A DNA stretch of 64,000 bases from Cohnella xylanilytica (GTDB lineage Bacteria > Bacillota > Bacilli > Paenibacillales > Paenibacillaceae): positions 42,720 to 106,719 of the forward strand of contig NZ_JACJVR010000020.1 of assembly GCF_014212175.1 (NCBI RefSeq), given 5' to 3'. Numbering within the stretch: the first letter of the stretch is position 1; the number at the start of each line of letters is the position of its first letter. The translations under genes were made by a program, and so were the position numbers. Below are positions 25,000 to 34,100 of the stretch, piece after piece. The notes under the pieces are model-generated. The model had not been told where the DNA came from. It was given only the letters and a program-made list of their open reading frames with translations, and searched no databases.

Positions 25000-26555
25000 A
25001 CATTCACTATACCATGGACCAACTTTGCCTGCCAATGGACCTCGAGGAGGACATTCCTCCCCATCACCTTGTGCGCGTCGTTAACGAAGCCGTCAATCGC
25101 TTAGACGACCGTATTTTCTCTTCGGCTTACCCTGGCGGCGGCCGGGATAGCTACCACCCCAAGATGCTCACCAAGGTCATCATCTATGCCTACATGCAGC
25201 GGATCTACTCTTCTCGGGAAATCACCAAAGCCGTCCGGGAGAACATCATGTTCATGTGGATTGCCGGCAGGCAGCGGCCGGACTTCCGCACCATCAACCG
25301 GTTCCGTTCCGAGCGAATGAAGTCCGTTCTCGAGAACGTCTTCACGGCCGTTTTGCAATTCCTGGTGGAATCGGGCTATGTGAAGCTGGATCACTATTTC
25401 GTGGACGGTACCAAGATCGAGGCCAACGCCAATCGCTATACGTTCGTCTGGGGAAAGGTCGTCGTCAAGCAGCAGGCCAAGCTTCAGGAGAAAGTCCAGG
25501 CCCTGTTCGCGACAATTGCGGAGACCGAGCGCCAAGACGAGCAAGAGCATGTCGGACGAGATCTTCCGGAGCTGGGCGAAGCCGCGCAAATCACCAGCGA
25601 GAAGCTGGCTGAGGCAGTTGCACAGCTTGAGGCTAAGCTTCAAGAAAAACCGAAGGACAAGCCCCTCAAGAAAGCGGTGCGGACGCTACATAAAGACCTC
25701 CTTCCGCGGCTGCAAAAGTATGAAATCCAGCGGGAGATTCTCGGCGACCGCAACAGCTTCAGCAAGACGGATCCGGATGCCACGTTCATGCGCATGAAAG
25801 AAGACCACATGCGCAATGGTCAACTCAAGCCGGGCTACAATGTGCAGATCGGAACGGAAAATCAGCTCATCATCGGATATAGCTTGCATCAACGTCCAAC
25901 GGACACGCGTTGCTTGAAGCCTCATTTGGAGAAGGTTAAAGCCGCTCTTGGCAAGCTGCCGGGAACGATTATCGCGGATGCCGGGTACGGTGGAGAAGAG
26001 AACTACGCTTATTTGGAGAGTGAAGAAATCGAGGCTCTGGTCAAGTACGGCACCTTTCATAAAGAGAAATCAAAGGCTTGGCAGAAGGACATCAGCAAGA
26101 TCGACAACTGGGAGTACAACGAAGAGGAAGACAACTGGACATGTGCGGCGGGACGGAAACTAGTCTTTCGAAACGAAAAGAAGGAAACCACCGAAAGCGG
26201 TTTTGAAATTCGAAAGAGGCACTACCGGAGCGTTAGTTGTGAAGGCTGTCCGCTGAAGAGTGCGTGCACGAAAGCTAAGGGGAACCGTGAAATCAGCGTT
26301 AGTTTGAAGTATCTACGTTACAAACAACAGGTGCGGGAGAAACTCCGCAGCGAGGAAGGATATGCCCTATCGGTTCGGCGGATGGTCGAGCCGGAAAGTG
26401 TGTTTGGGCAAGTGAAGAACAACCGAGGATTCCGACGTTTTCTGCTTCGCGGCTTGCCGAAGGTAAGCCTTGAGGTCGGATGGCTTTCGCTCGCCCATAA
26501 TCTGCTGAAGAAGGCGGCCATCGATCAAGAACATGCAAAGGCGGCGAAGGGATAA
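24996..26555 (+). CDS. IS1182-family transposase
   Basis: 519 residues. N-terminal DUF772-type helix-turn-helix (HHLVRVVNEAV ... YAYMQRIYSSREITKA), then a DDE catalytic domain: F-V-D-G-T-K-I-E-A-N-A-N (first D), I-I-A-D-A-G-Y-G-G (second D) and the late E in R-M-V-E-P-E-S-V-F-G-Q-V-K. A coiled-coil insertion (about 165-245) and a Cys-rich C-E-G-C-P-L-K-S-A-C-T segment are typical. Full length and apparently intact. Start TTG, 24996; the first ATG is at 25014. Confidence 0.95.
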   Translation: MYIHYTMDQLCLPMDLEEDIPPHHLVRVVNEAVNRLDDRIFSSAYPGGGRDSYHPKMLTKVIIYAYMQRIYSSREITKAVRENIMFMWIAGRQRPDFRTINRFRSERMKSVLENVFTAVLQFLVESGYVKLDHYFVDGTKIEANANRYTFVWGKVVVKQQAKLQEKVQALFATIAETERQDEQEHVGRDLPELGEAAQITSEKLAEAVAQLEAKLQEKPKDKPLKKAVRTLHKDLLPRLQKYEIQREILGDRNSFSKTDPDATFMRMKEDHMRNGQLKPGYNVQIGTENQLIIGYSLHQRPTDTRCLKPHLEKVKAALGKLPGTIIADAGYGGEENYAYLESEEIEALVKYGTFHKEKSKAWQKDISKIDNWEYNEEEDNWTCAAGRKLVFRNEKKETTESGFEIRKRHYRSVSCEGCPLKSACTKAKGNREISVSLKYLRYKQQVREKLRSEEGYALSVRRMVEPESVFGQVKNNRGFRRFLLRGLPKVSLEVGWLSLAHNLLKKAAIDQEHAKAAKG

Positions 26556-26577
26556 CCTCCCTTACGCCGCCTTTTTT
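26538..26577 (+). terminator. Transposase terminator
   Basis: AAGGCGGCG / CGCCGCCTT stem (26538-26546 with 26565-26573), plus inner AGGGA/TCCCT, followed by six T. It overlaps the transposase stop codon. Confidence 0.88.
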
Positions 26578-26666
26578 GTAATTCCAGACCATTTTTCACA
26601 TAGGGTGCTGTTCCTAAAATGAGCTCAAACTTACTTTTGGGACAGCCTCTTTCGCCTGGAGCTGGC

Positions 26667-27164
26667 TTATGCGGTCTTCATTCCTTCCGGGTGATAGGAG
26701 CTGGCTCGAGCCTCTGCCGGTTTAGCGATGAGCATGGCGACGAACCGGCCCACCAATTGCGGCAAGAAGAAGTTTAATACGAAGACGATGCTGAAGGCGA
26801 TGGACCATGCGCTCATCCAGTGACTTGCGAATCCCGGAATGAACCCGTGCGCGGCGACGGCGGTCAAGACGAAGGATAAAATGAGCGACATGATAAGCGA
26901 TATGGCGAATGCATAGACGACCGTCGATACGGCCTTGCTGCGATTGAATCGGCTCGCGAATCGGCGGATCCGGACCGGAAGGAAGAAGTTAAGCCCGAAT
27001 GCGATCAGGAAGGCAACGCCCCAATCCCTCATCCATAGGCTCATGAAGTGCGGGATAAACCCGCCCTCTAGAACGTAGGTCATAATTCCGGACATGATGA
27101 ACGTGAACAGGATCGACATGGCGGACACAAAAGTTAACTGACGATACTTGGCAGGGATTCGCAT
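26667..27164 (-). CDS. Duplicated DUF2798 membrane protein
   Basis: 165 residues, four TM helices in two similar halves. Each half contains a G-F-I-P-x-F-x-S-x-W-M-x-x-W motif (GGFIPHFMSLWMRDW and HGFIPGFASHWMSAW) and ends in L-N-F-F-L-P. ATG 27164 has AAAGGAG 9 nt upstream. Divergent from a TetR regulator that probably represses it. Function unknown. Confidence 0.88.
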   Translation of the reverse strand: MRIPAKYRQLTFVSAMSILFTFIMSGIMTYVLEGGFIPHFMSLWMRDWGVAFLIAFGLNFFLPVRIRRFASRFNRSKAVSTVVYAFAISLIMSLILSFVLTAVAAHGFIPGFASHWMSAWSIAFSIVFVLNFFLPQLVGRFVAMLIAKPAEARASSYHPEGMKTA

Positions 27165-27190
27165 GGATGAAAACTCCTTTATACGGTGGA

Positions 27191-27260
27191 TTGGTTGTTG
27201 AAACCAATATAACCTACTGCGTAACAAATATCAAGTAACAAAAATACAATTTTGATATTT
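27191..27260. promoter_or_regulatory. Candidate TetR operators in the divergent gap
   Basis: The AT-rich gap between the DUF2798 and TetR genes holds TTGGTT-AACCAA (27191-27206) and AAATATCA / TGATATTT (27226-27233 with 27253-27260), plus a direct repeat GTAACAAA (27221 and 27235). Confidence 0.4.
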
Positions 27261-27361
27261 ATTTTTATGGGAAGCGGAACTCCGCTAATCCGGTTTGTAT
27301 TTTGATGACAAAAATGCAATAATGATTTTTGAAATTACTATCGTGAGATGAGGTGGCGAAG

Positions 27362-27949
27362 ATGCCTGCCGAAGCGCCTCTAACGAGGGAAACGATCCTA
27401 AACGCCGCGGAGCAAGTGTTGCGCCGGTATGGTCCGGAGAAAACATCCGTCGTCGATATCGCCAAATTTCTTCAAGTGAGCCATGGATCTCTGTATCGTC
27501 ACTTCCCAAGCAAAGCGGCATTGCGCGAAGCCGTCACGGAACGTTGGTTATATAATAGTATCTTGCTCCCCTTGCAGGCGGTGGCGGAGAAGCGGGAGGG
27601 AAGCGCGGAGTCGAGATTGCGATCGTGGTTTGAAACCCTTATCTCGCACAAACGGACGTACGCCGCGGAAGAGCCCGAGATGTTCGCGATGTACGCCGCC
27701 GTGACTCTCGAGGCGGAGGAATTGATTAAGGTCCATGTCGACGGACTTGTCGGCCAAATCCGATCGATTCTGGAATACGGGGTCGAGACGGCAGAGTTCA
27801 GGCCGGGGGATGAGGCAAGCAGGGCCCGCGCCTTGTTCTTGGGGACGAGCAGCTTCCACCATCCCGCGCATGCGCCTGAATGGAAGGACCCGGAGATCGA
27901 TAAAGCTTTCGATGCCGTATGGCAGCTGCTTCTGTCCGGCTTGAGGTAA
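27362..27949 (+). CDS. TetR-family transcriptional regulator
   Basis: 195 residues. Helix-turn-helix R-E-T-I-L-N-A-A-E-Q-V-L, then TSVVDIAKFLQVSHGSLYRHFPSKAALREAV. ATG 27362 is 6 nt after GAGGTG. Divergent from the DUF2798 gene, its likely target. Confidence 0.92.
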   Translation: MPAEAPLTRETILNAAEQVLRRYGPEKTSVVDIAKFLQVSHGSLYRHFPSKAALREAVTERWLYNSILLPLQAVAEKREGSAESRLRSWFETLISHKRTYAAEEPEMFAMYAAVTLEAEELIKVHVDGLVGQIRSILEYGVETAEFRPGDEASRARALFLGTSSFHHPAHAPEWKDPEIDKAFDAVWQLLLSGLR

Positions 27950-28089
27950 GCGATGAGGTCTTCATCCCTATGGAAGCGGCGGAAACGATAGGATATAGCG
28001 GCTGCGACAGGCTGCCGGTTGGCGGCCTGCTGCGGCCATCGTTGTCTTGGCGTTGAACAGGAAAGGGAGCATAGGGAATGCTGCCGCTT

Positions 28090-28511
28090 TTAACGACGGC
28101 CAGCAGCTCCCCCGGGACGCCGGAACTGTTGACGCTCGCGCTCGACCGCTTCCCGGATGAAGCAATCCTCGACATGATCGTTGATCAACCCCATCGCCTG
28201 CATGAAGGCGTACACGGTAGTCGGTCCAACGAATTTCCAACCCTGCTTTTTGAGCTCCTTCGACAGCGCGATCGATTGCGGCGATGGAACGCTGCACGGA
28301 AGTTCTCGCGTTTCAAAAGAATAGTGCGCCAGCTCAAGCCGGATTGAAAGCTCTCCAGACTTAACTTCTCGAACAGCCTGCGGTCGTCGCTTACCGGAAA
28401 TCCCCACTCGGTATCGTGATAATCTTGAAACTCCGGCGCGGCTCCGCACCAGCGGCAGCGCGGGCGAACCGCCGTTCGCTTGAATAAATCGGCTAAACCT
28501 CCCTTCGACAT
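28090..28511 (-). pseudogene. tag: DNA-3-methyladenine glycosylase I, internally deleted and frameshifted
   Basis: The first frame (from 28511) reads the Tag N terminus: P-R-C-R-W-C-G, D-Y-H-D-T-E-W-G-F-P-V, RRLFEKLSLESFQSGLSW, LLKRENFRAAF. At about 28300 the sequence jumps, in another frame, to the family C terminus: SKELKKQGWKFVGPT, VYAFMQAMGL and NDHVEDCF. Roughly 75-80 residues of the middle are missing and the frame changes at the junction, so the enzyme cannot be made. The zinc-site Cys and His at the N terminus remain readable. Confidence 0.85.
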
Positions 28512-28590
28512 TAATGCAAATATATGGATATTCTGGATGGGTCGTGATATACTCGTGTTGGGGAGAGAAAACGCTTACAAAGGGAGTGAA

Positions 28591-28824
28591 ATGATGAAAA
28601 AGCGGCGGCTTGTTTATTCTCTGATTCTCGTGATCTCCGTATTTTTCTTCGGGGCCAGCTTCAAAGGCAAATTCGACATCTATAAGAACTATACGTTGGT
28701 GGCTTCGGGGATTCCGGGTACCGTATACGGGTTAAGTCAACCGGTAGGGAACTATTACAAATTCTATGACGATACGTTCTCGTGGCACGTATCCGGGTAT
28801 ATCACAAGCCGGCTTGATTACTAA
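28591..28824 (+). CDS. Small secreted or membrane-anchored hypothetical protein
   Basis: About 78 residues: KKRR followed by one hydrophobic segment (YSLILVISVFFFGASF), then a hydrophilic, Tyr-rich tail. RBS AAAGGGAG 4 nt before ATG-ATG. Followed by a strong terminator. Family not recognised. Confidence 0.7.
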   Translation: MMKKRRLVYSLILVISVFFFGASFKGKFDIYKNYTLVASGIPGTVYGLSQPVGNYYKFYDDTFSWHVSGYITSRLDY

Positions 28825-28836
28825 GTTATCCCCCTG

Positions 28837-28872
28837 AAGAAGTCCCGCCCTCCCCCGGGACTTCTTTTTTTT
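28837..28872 (+). terminator. Rho-independent terminator
   Basis: AAGAAGTCCCG / CGGGACTTCTT stem followed by a run of T. Confidence 0.9.
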
Positions 28873-29030
28873 GACCGTAAGAGGCCTGTGCGCTCGTGCA
28901 TAGGCTTATTCGATTTTTCGCGAGGGACGTCCGCATATACGCCGGTTTTTGACGACGTTAGTGATCCGCACAATTCGCTTGTCTGCATGCCTCATAGATT
29001 GATCCTGAAAGCGAACAAAGGAGGATCCCT

Positions 29031-29444
29031 ATGCCCAAAGCGAAGGTTAGACCGGAATTCAGAAGGCTCTGCATGCAATTCGGGAGGATACTGGGAGGCG
29101 AATCGGAGATTGAAGCGGGGCCGGTTTGTTTCGTCACGCGGATGACGAATTTGAAGGAGACCATCCTGGGGAGAAGAACCCGCTCGCCTCTGGTTCAGAT
29201 GCAGATGTTCTCATTCGAATCCCTGAAGTCGGGGCGCGCGCTCTGTCTGGGCGAGACCGCCGTCCATCAGAACCAAGTGAACCGATTGATGTCGAACCTC
29301 CGCAAGCGGGGGATTAAAGTGACCGCGGTTCATAACCACTGGCTGAAGGAAAATCCTCGCTTAATGTATATGCATTGGGAAGCCATCATGAATCCTGTCG
29401 TGTTCGCGAGAAGAACCAAAGAATCGATCGCCTTCCTGGGGTAA
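29031..29444 (+). CDS. DUF1259 protein, copy 1
   Basis: 137 residues. C-terminal H-N-H-W-L-K-E-N-P-R-L-M-Y-M-H-W-E is the DUF1259 hallmark, preceded by the conserved E-T-A-V-H-Q-N-Q-V-N and L-R-K-R-G-I-K-V-T-A. Longer family members (LpqO-like) hold two such units and a signal peptide; this one is a single unit without a signal. AAAGGAGG precedes the ATG. Function unknown; the paired His suggests metal binding. Confidence 0.88.
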   Translation: MPKAKVRPEFRRLCMQFGRILGGESEIEAGPVCFVTRMTNLKETILGRRTRSPLVQMQMFSFESLKSGRALCLGETAVHQNQVNRLMSNLRKRGIKVTAVHNHWLKENPRLMYMHWEAIMNPVVFARRTKESIAFLG

Positions 29445-29494
29445 CGGGCGAGCCATACGGTTGTGTTATGAATATACGGAGAGGATGATTACTT

Positions 29495-29917
29495 TTGGCG
29501 AACCGCGTGAAGGCAAGCCCCGAATTCAGAAGGCTGTGCAACGAATTTTCGGCCATTCTGGGCGGAACGGAGCATGAAATTACGAAGGGTCCCGTTTGCT
29601 TCGTCTCTAGGAATCGGAAAGTGAACGCCGCCATCTTGGGAAGACGCACCACGTCCCCTCTCGTCCGGTACCAGCTGTTCTCGTTCGAATCGCTGGACAA
29701 ATCGGGGCGAGCGTTGTGTCTGGGGGAGACGGCGCTCTTCCAGAACCAGGTCAACCGGCTGCTGTCCAATCTCCGCAATAACGGGATTAAAGTGACGGCG
29801 GTCCATAACCATTGGTTGTTCGAGAAGCCTCGTCTGATGTATATTCACTGGGAGTCGATCGACGATCCGATTGCATTCGCGAGAAAAGTAAAGCGTTCTA
29901 TCGCCTTTTTGGGTTAA
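29495..29917 (+). CDS. DUF1259 protein, copy 2
   Basis: 140 residues, clearly paralogous to the gene 50 nt upstream (same R-R-L-C, G-P-V-C-F-V, ILGRRT-SPLV, LCLGETA, NNGIKVTAVHNHWL blocks). TTG start with GGAGAGG 11 nt before. The two probably form one operon and may act as a heterodimer. Confidence 0.88.
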   Translation: MANRVKASPEFRRLCNEFSAILGGTEHEITKGPVCFVSRNRKVNAAILGRRTTSPLVRYQLFSFESLDKSGRALCLGETALFQNQVNRLLSNLRNNGIKVTAVHNHWLFEKPRLMYIHWESIDDPIAFARKVKRSIAFLG

Positions 29918-29938
29918 CGATAGGAGATAACCGCAGCA

Positions 29939-29990
29939 GCGCAAAGGCCGTTCAGCTCCTCCTCCGAGAGGGCTGTCCGGCCTTTTGCGC
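29939..29990. terminator. Hairpin between convergent genes
   Basis: GCGCAAAGGCCG pairs with CGGCCTTTTGCGC across a structured loop (29939-29950 with 29978-29990). Serves the DUF1259 pair and/or the SLH gene on the other strand. Confidence 0.55.
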
Positions 29991-30026
29991 ATGGTTGTTC
30001 AGGCATAGTGAAGCCGGCGACGGAAG

Positions 30027-30740
30027 TTACTTGTCCATCTGCGCCAGCATTCTCAGCAGGACCGTTACGGCTTCCGCTCTTGTCGTTTTGGAGCTGCCGT
30101 CGAAGAGGTTGGCGCCGGATCCTCCCATGATGCCGAGCTCCTTCAGGGCCGCCGCCGCTCCTCTCGCCCAAGACGGGATGCTCCGGTCGTCCGCGAAGCC
30201 GCTAGACGCCTTCGGATCGCTAGTCAGCTTCAGCGCCTTGGCGATCATCGCCGCCATCTCCGAACGGGCGATCTCGGCATCCGGGCGGAAGGAGCCGTCG
30301 TCGTAGCCGTTGACGATGCCGGCTTGAACCGCTTGGGCGACCGCTTGCCGCGCCCAGCTCGGGATCGTCGCGGCGTCCGCGAACTTGAGGGCCGTTCCTT
30401 CGGCCGACGGCTTCAAGGCATTCATGAGCATAACCGCGAATTCCGCGCGCGTCACGGTGCGATTCGGCTTGAAGGTGCCGTCGGGATAGCCGTCGACGAT
30501 TCCGCCGCCAACCGCTTGCCGGATCGCGGTCTCGGCCCAGTGTCCGGAGATGTCGCTGAAGGCCGCCTCCCCTTCGGAAGGCTTATCGGTGGAAGGCGGA
30601 TTCACGGCGAATACCGCGAATTTCGTAAAATGGTCCGTTTGCGCGGCGATATGGCGATCGCCGACGGTTCCTCCGACTTCTGCCCACGCTTTCTTCGCTT
30701 CATCGTAGTAGAAGATCGCCGCTCTCTGATCGGACTTCAA
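30027..30740 (-). CDS. SLH-domain C-terminal part of a frameshifted surface protein
   Basis: 237 residues. After a short beta region (RAAIFYYDEAKKAWAEVGG, FTKFAVFAV) there are three S-layer homology domains: FSDISGHWAETAIRQAV-x-GGIVDGYPDGTF, FADAATIPSWARQAV-x-GIVNGYDDGSF, and FADDRSIPSWARGAA-x-LGIMGGSG. SLH triplets anchor proteins to pyruvylated secondary cell-wall polymer. The frame should join the preceding Ig-repeat frame (about 30750) by restoring one base. Read alone, this segment has no signal peptide. Confidence 0.85.
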   Translation of the reverse strand: MKSDQRAAIFYYDEAKKAWAEVGGTVGDRHIAAQTDHFTKFAVFAVNPPSTDKPSEGEAAFSDISGHWAETAIRQAVGGGIVDGYPDGTFKPNRTVTRAEFAVMLMNALKPSAEGTALKFADAATIPSWARQAVAQAVQAGIVNGYDDGSFRPDAEIARSEMAAMIAKALKLTSDPKASSGFADDRSIPSWARGAAAALKELGIMGGSGANLFDGSSKTTRAEAVTVLLRMLAQMDK

Positions 30741-33199
30741 GCTTGCGGGTCAAATGCGAAGGTTATCGTAACCGGCAGGAGGAAGTTCTCCGGGATGCTC
30801 TTTTGAATGTCATAGATCGAGCTTTTCAGCGCGAGCTCGTCGGAGAGCAGGTTTTGAACGTCCTGCACTTTGACGATCGTGATCGTCAGCTCTTTATTCG
30901 TGGCGCCTGCCGGAACGTAGACCGAGACCTCTTCGCCCAAGCTGACTCGCCCCGCCCGGCCCGCCGGCAGCGTTAATCGGCCGTCCGTCGACAGAATCGG
31001 CCCGTCGTTGGACGATGAAGAGGTCGCTCGCGCCGTCATGACGGAATAGACGTTCGAATTCGTCGTGCCTTGCCCCGGATTGCCCGCGAGGTCGGTGACG
31101 CCCGAGTTGACAAGCCCGATGGTATTGGTCGCCGCGCGAGTGTGGGCCTTCGGCGTGAACGTCGCCGTCCAAGTAAGGCCGCCATCGGACGAGTTGACCG
31201 CGCTCAGCGTGCCGTTCGCGATGGTCAGATCGTCGTTCGCGAAGCCCGTCACCTTCTCCGAGAAGGTAATCGTCACGAGGGATGTCTCGCCGGCGGTCAG
31301 CGAAGAGTCGGCGACCGCGATGGCCGCCGTCGGCCGCTTCGTATCGATGGCGTAGCTGTTGGAGGCGGTCATGCCTGTCCCCGCGTTCCCGGAAGCATTG
31401 GCGACGCCTGCATTGTCGAGCGAGATGACATTGGCCGGAGCTTCCGCGTCGGCCTTCGGCGTAAACGTCGCCGTCCAGGTGATGCCGCCGTCGGAGGAGC
31501 CGACCGCGCTTAGCGTGCCGTTCGCGATGGTCAGATCGTCGTTCGCGAAGCCCGTCACCGCCTCGGAGAAGGTTATCGTCACGGGAGACGTCTCGCCGGC
31601 GGTCAGCGAAGAGTCGGCGACTGCGACGGCCGCCGTCGGCCGCACCGTATCGATGGTGAAATTGCCGGAGTTCGTCGTGCCCATCCCCGGATTGCCGGCG
31701 AGATCGGTTACGCCCGAGTCGTCGAGCGTAATGGTATTGGTCGCGGCCCGAATGTCGGCCGTCGGCGCGAACGTCGCCGTCCAAGTGAGGCCGCCGTCGG
31801 ACGAGGCGACCGCGCTGAGCGTGCCGTTCGGGATCGTCAGATCGTCATTCGAGAAGCCCGTCACCTTCTCCGAGAAGGTAATCGACACGAGGGACGTCTC
31901 GCCGGCGGTCAGCGAAGAGTCGGCGACGGCGACGGCCGCCGTCGGCCGCTTCGTATCGATCGCGTAGTTGTTGGAATGGACGCTTCCCGCCCCTGCGTTG
32001 CCGGCGAGATCCGTCACGCGCGTGTTGTCGAGCGAGATGACATTGGTCGTATCCTCGATGTCGGCCGCCGGCGTAAGCGTCGCGGTCCAAGTCATGCCGC
32101 CGTCGGACGAGGCGACCGCGCTGAGCGTGCCGTTCGCGATCGTCAGATCGTCATTCGCGAAGCCCGTCACCGCCTCGGAGAAGGTTATCGTTACGGGAGA
32201 CGTCTCGCCGGCCTTTAGCGAAGAGTCGGCGATCGCGATGGAAGCCGTCGGCCGCTTCGTATCGATCGCGTAGTTGTTGGACGCGGTAACGCCTGCTCCC
32301 GCATTCCCGGAAGCATTGGTGACGCCCGAGTTGTCGAGCTCGATGATATTGGTTGGAGCCTCTACGTCGGCCTTCGGCGTGAACGTCGCCTTCCACGTGA
32401 TGCCGCCATCGGAAGAGCTAACCGGGCTCAGCGTGCCGTTCGAGATAGTCAGATCGTCGTTCGCGAAGCCCGTCACCGCCTCGGAGAAGGTTATCGTTAC
32501 GAGAGACGTCTCGCCGACCGTCAGCGAAGAGTCGGCGATCGCGATGGAAGCCGTCGGCTGCGTCGTGGCGATGGCGAAGGGGTTGGAGCTCGTCGTGCCT
32601 GCCCCCGAATTGCCGGCGAGATCGGTTAGGCCCGAGTTGTCGAGCGTAATGACGTTGGCGGAGGAGCTATGGTTGTCCGCCGGCGTGAAGGTCGCCGTCC
32701 AGGTGATGCCGCCATCGGACGAGGCGACCGCGCTCAGCGTCCCGTTCGGAACCGACAGATCGTCATTCGCGAAGCCCGTCACCGCCTCCGAGAAGGTGAA
32801 CGTTACGAGGGACGTCTCGCCGGCCGTCAGCGAAGAGTCCGCGACGACGATGGAAGCCGTCGGTCGCTTCGTATCGATCGCGTAGTGGTTGGAAGAAGCG
32901 CTTCCGGCCCCTGCATTGCCTGCGCGATCCATGACGCCTGAGTTGTCGAGCGAGATGACGTTAGTCGTATCCTCGATGCCGGACGTCGGCGTGAACGTAG
33001 CGGTATACGTGACGTTATCGTCTGTGCGAAGCCCGTTGAGCGTCCCGTTCTCTTCCGCGAGATCTGCAAGCGTAAAGCCCGTCACGGCCTCCGAGAAGGC
33101 GATCGTCACGAGGGAGGTCTCTCCGGCGGTCAGCGAAGGGTCCTCGACTGCGACGGCCGCCGTCGGCCGCTTCGTATCGACCGCATAATTATTGGACAT
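30737..33199 (-). CDS. Ig-like repeat (Big_12-type) central part of the surface protein
   Basis: 820 residues holding seven tandem Ig-like repeats of about 100 residues. Each starts P-T-A-x-x-x-V-x-D-x-S-L-T-x-G-E-T-S, then V-T-I-T-F-S-E-x-V-T-G-F, NGTLSAV-SSDGG-TWTATFTP and a SNNYAIDTKR linker. A ZU5-like segment (LPAGRAGRVSLGEEVSVYVPAG) and K-x-x-IPENFLLPVTITFAFDP follow. It has no signal peptide of its own and is the middle of a longer gene: repeats continue upstream in a different frame (33130-34182) and SLH domains follow in a third frame. Confidence 0.85.
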   Translation of the reverse strand: MSNNYAVDTKRPTAAVAVEDPSLTAGETSLVTIAFSEAVTGFTLADLAEENGTLNGLRTDDNVTYTATFTPTSGIEDTTNVISLDNSGVMDRAGNAGAGSASSNHYAIDTKRPTASIVVADSSLTAGETSLVTFTFSEAVTGFANDDLSVPNGTLSAVASSDGGITWTATFTPADNHSSSANVITLDNSGLTDLAGNSGAGTTSSNPFAIATTQPTASIAIADSSLTVGETSLVTITFSEAVTGFANDDLTISNGTLSPVSSSDGGITWKATFTPKADVEAPTNIIELDNSGVTNASGNAGAGVTASNNYAIDTKRPTASIAIADSSLKAGETSPVTITFSEAVTGFANDDLTIANGTLSAVASSDGGMTWTATLTPAADIEDTTNVISLDNTRVTDLAGNAGAGSVHSNNYAIDTKRPTAAVAVADSSLTAGETSLVSITFSEKVTGFSNDDLTIPNGTLSAVASSDGGLTWTATFAPTADIRAATNTITLDDSGVTDLAGNPGMGTTNSGNFTIDTVRPTAAVAVADSSLTAGETSPVTITFSEAVTGFANDDLTIANGTLSAVGSSDGGITWTATFTPKADAEAPANVISLDNAGVANASGNAGTGMTASNSYAIDTKRPTAAIAVADSSLTAGETSLVTITFSEKVTGFANDDLTIANGTLSAVNSSDGGLTWTATFTPKAHTRAATNTIGLVNSGVTDLAGNPGQGTTNSNVYSVMTARATSSSSNDGPILSTDGRLTLPAGRAGRVSLGEEVSVYVPAGATNKELTITIVKVQDVQNLLSDELALKSSIYDIQKSIPENFLLPVTITFAFDPQA

Positions 33200-34100
33200 G
33201 GTAGTGCCTGCTCCCGTAATCCGGTGAAACTGGTTACGCGCGAGTTATCGAGCTCGATAACATTGGTCGGATCCTCCACGTCGGCCGCCGGCGTGAACGT
33301 CGCCGTCCAAGTAACGCCGCCATCGGAGGAACTAACCATGCTCAACGTGCCGTTCGGGACCGTCAGATCGTCATTCCCGAAGCCTACGCTCTCCGAGAAG
33401 GCGATCGTCACAAGAGACGTTTCGCCGATCGACAGCGATGTGTCGGCGACCTCGATGGTTGCCGTCGGTCGAACCGTGTTGATGGCGAAATTGCCGGAGC
33501 TCATCGAACCGGTTCCCGGATTGCCGGCGAGATCGGTCAAGCCCGATTTGTCAAGCGTAATGGAATTGGTCGATGCGCGAATATTTTCCTTCGGCGTGAA
33601 CGTCGCCGTCCAACTGACGCCGCCATCGGATGAGCTGACCGCGCTCAGCGTACCGTTCGGAATCGTCAGATCGTCGTTCGCGAAGTCCTTCACCGCCTCC
33701 GAGAAGGTGAACGTCACGAAGGCGGTCTCGCCGGCTGCCAGCAATGCGTCTGAGACGGCGATGGAATTAGCCGTCGGCTGCTTCGTATCGATGGCGTAGT
33801 TGTTGGAGACGGTGCTTCCCGATCCTGCAGTGCCTGTGGCGTTATCCTTCACTCCCGTATTGTCGAGCGAGATGACATTGTCGGTATCCTCTATGCCATC
33901 CGTCGGCGTGAACGTAGCGGTAAACGTGGTGTTATCGTCTGTGCGAAGCCCGCTGAGAGTGCCGTTCTCTTCCGTAAGGTCTGCAATCGTAAAGCCCGTC
34001 ACCGCCTCCGAGAAGGTAATCGTCACGAGGGTGGACTCGCCGATAGTCAGCAATTCGTCGTCGACTTCGATGGTCGCCGTTGGAGCCGCGGCCAGGGCGA
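31050..34100 (-). repeat. Ten tandem ~304-bp coding repeats
   Basis: DNA-level repeats with a period of about 300-310 bp; neighbouring units share long identical blocks (for example the E-A-V-T-G-F and S-S-D-G-G-x-T-W-T-A-T-F-T-P codons). Such arrays can change copy number by recombination and are prone to assembly and frame errors. Confidence 0.9.

Larger units (their letters stand above)
24689..26653 (+). mobile_element. IS1182-family insertion sequence, complete
   Basis: Terminal inverted repeats of 21 bp (24689-24709 and 26633-26653; one mismatch; shared core GGCTGTCCCAAAAGT) enclose one full-length transposase. Just inside the left end is a hairpin that reads GGGGC..TGTCCC against GGGAT.GGCCCC (24693-24735). 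The right end is 14 bp from the DUF2798 stop codon. I could not define a target-site duplication. Confidence 0.93.

Noticed and set aside
31050..34100. CRISPR-like regular repeats
   Set aside because: The period is about 304 bp, it is coding and continuous with Ig-like protein repeats, and there are no short repeats with unique spacers.
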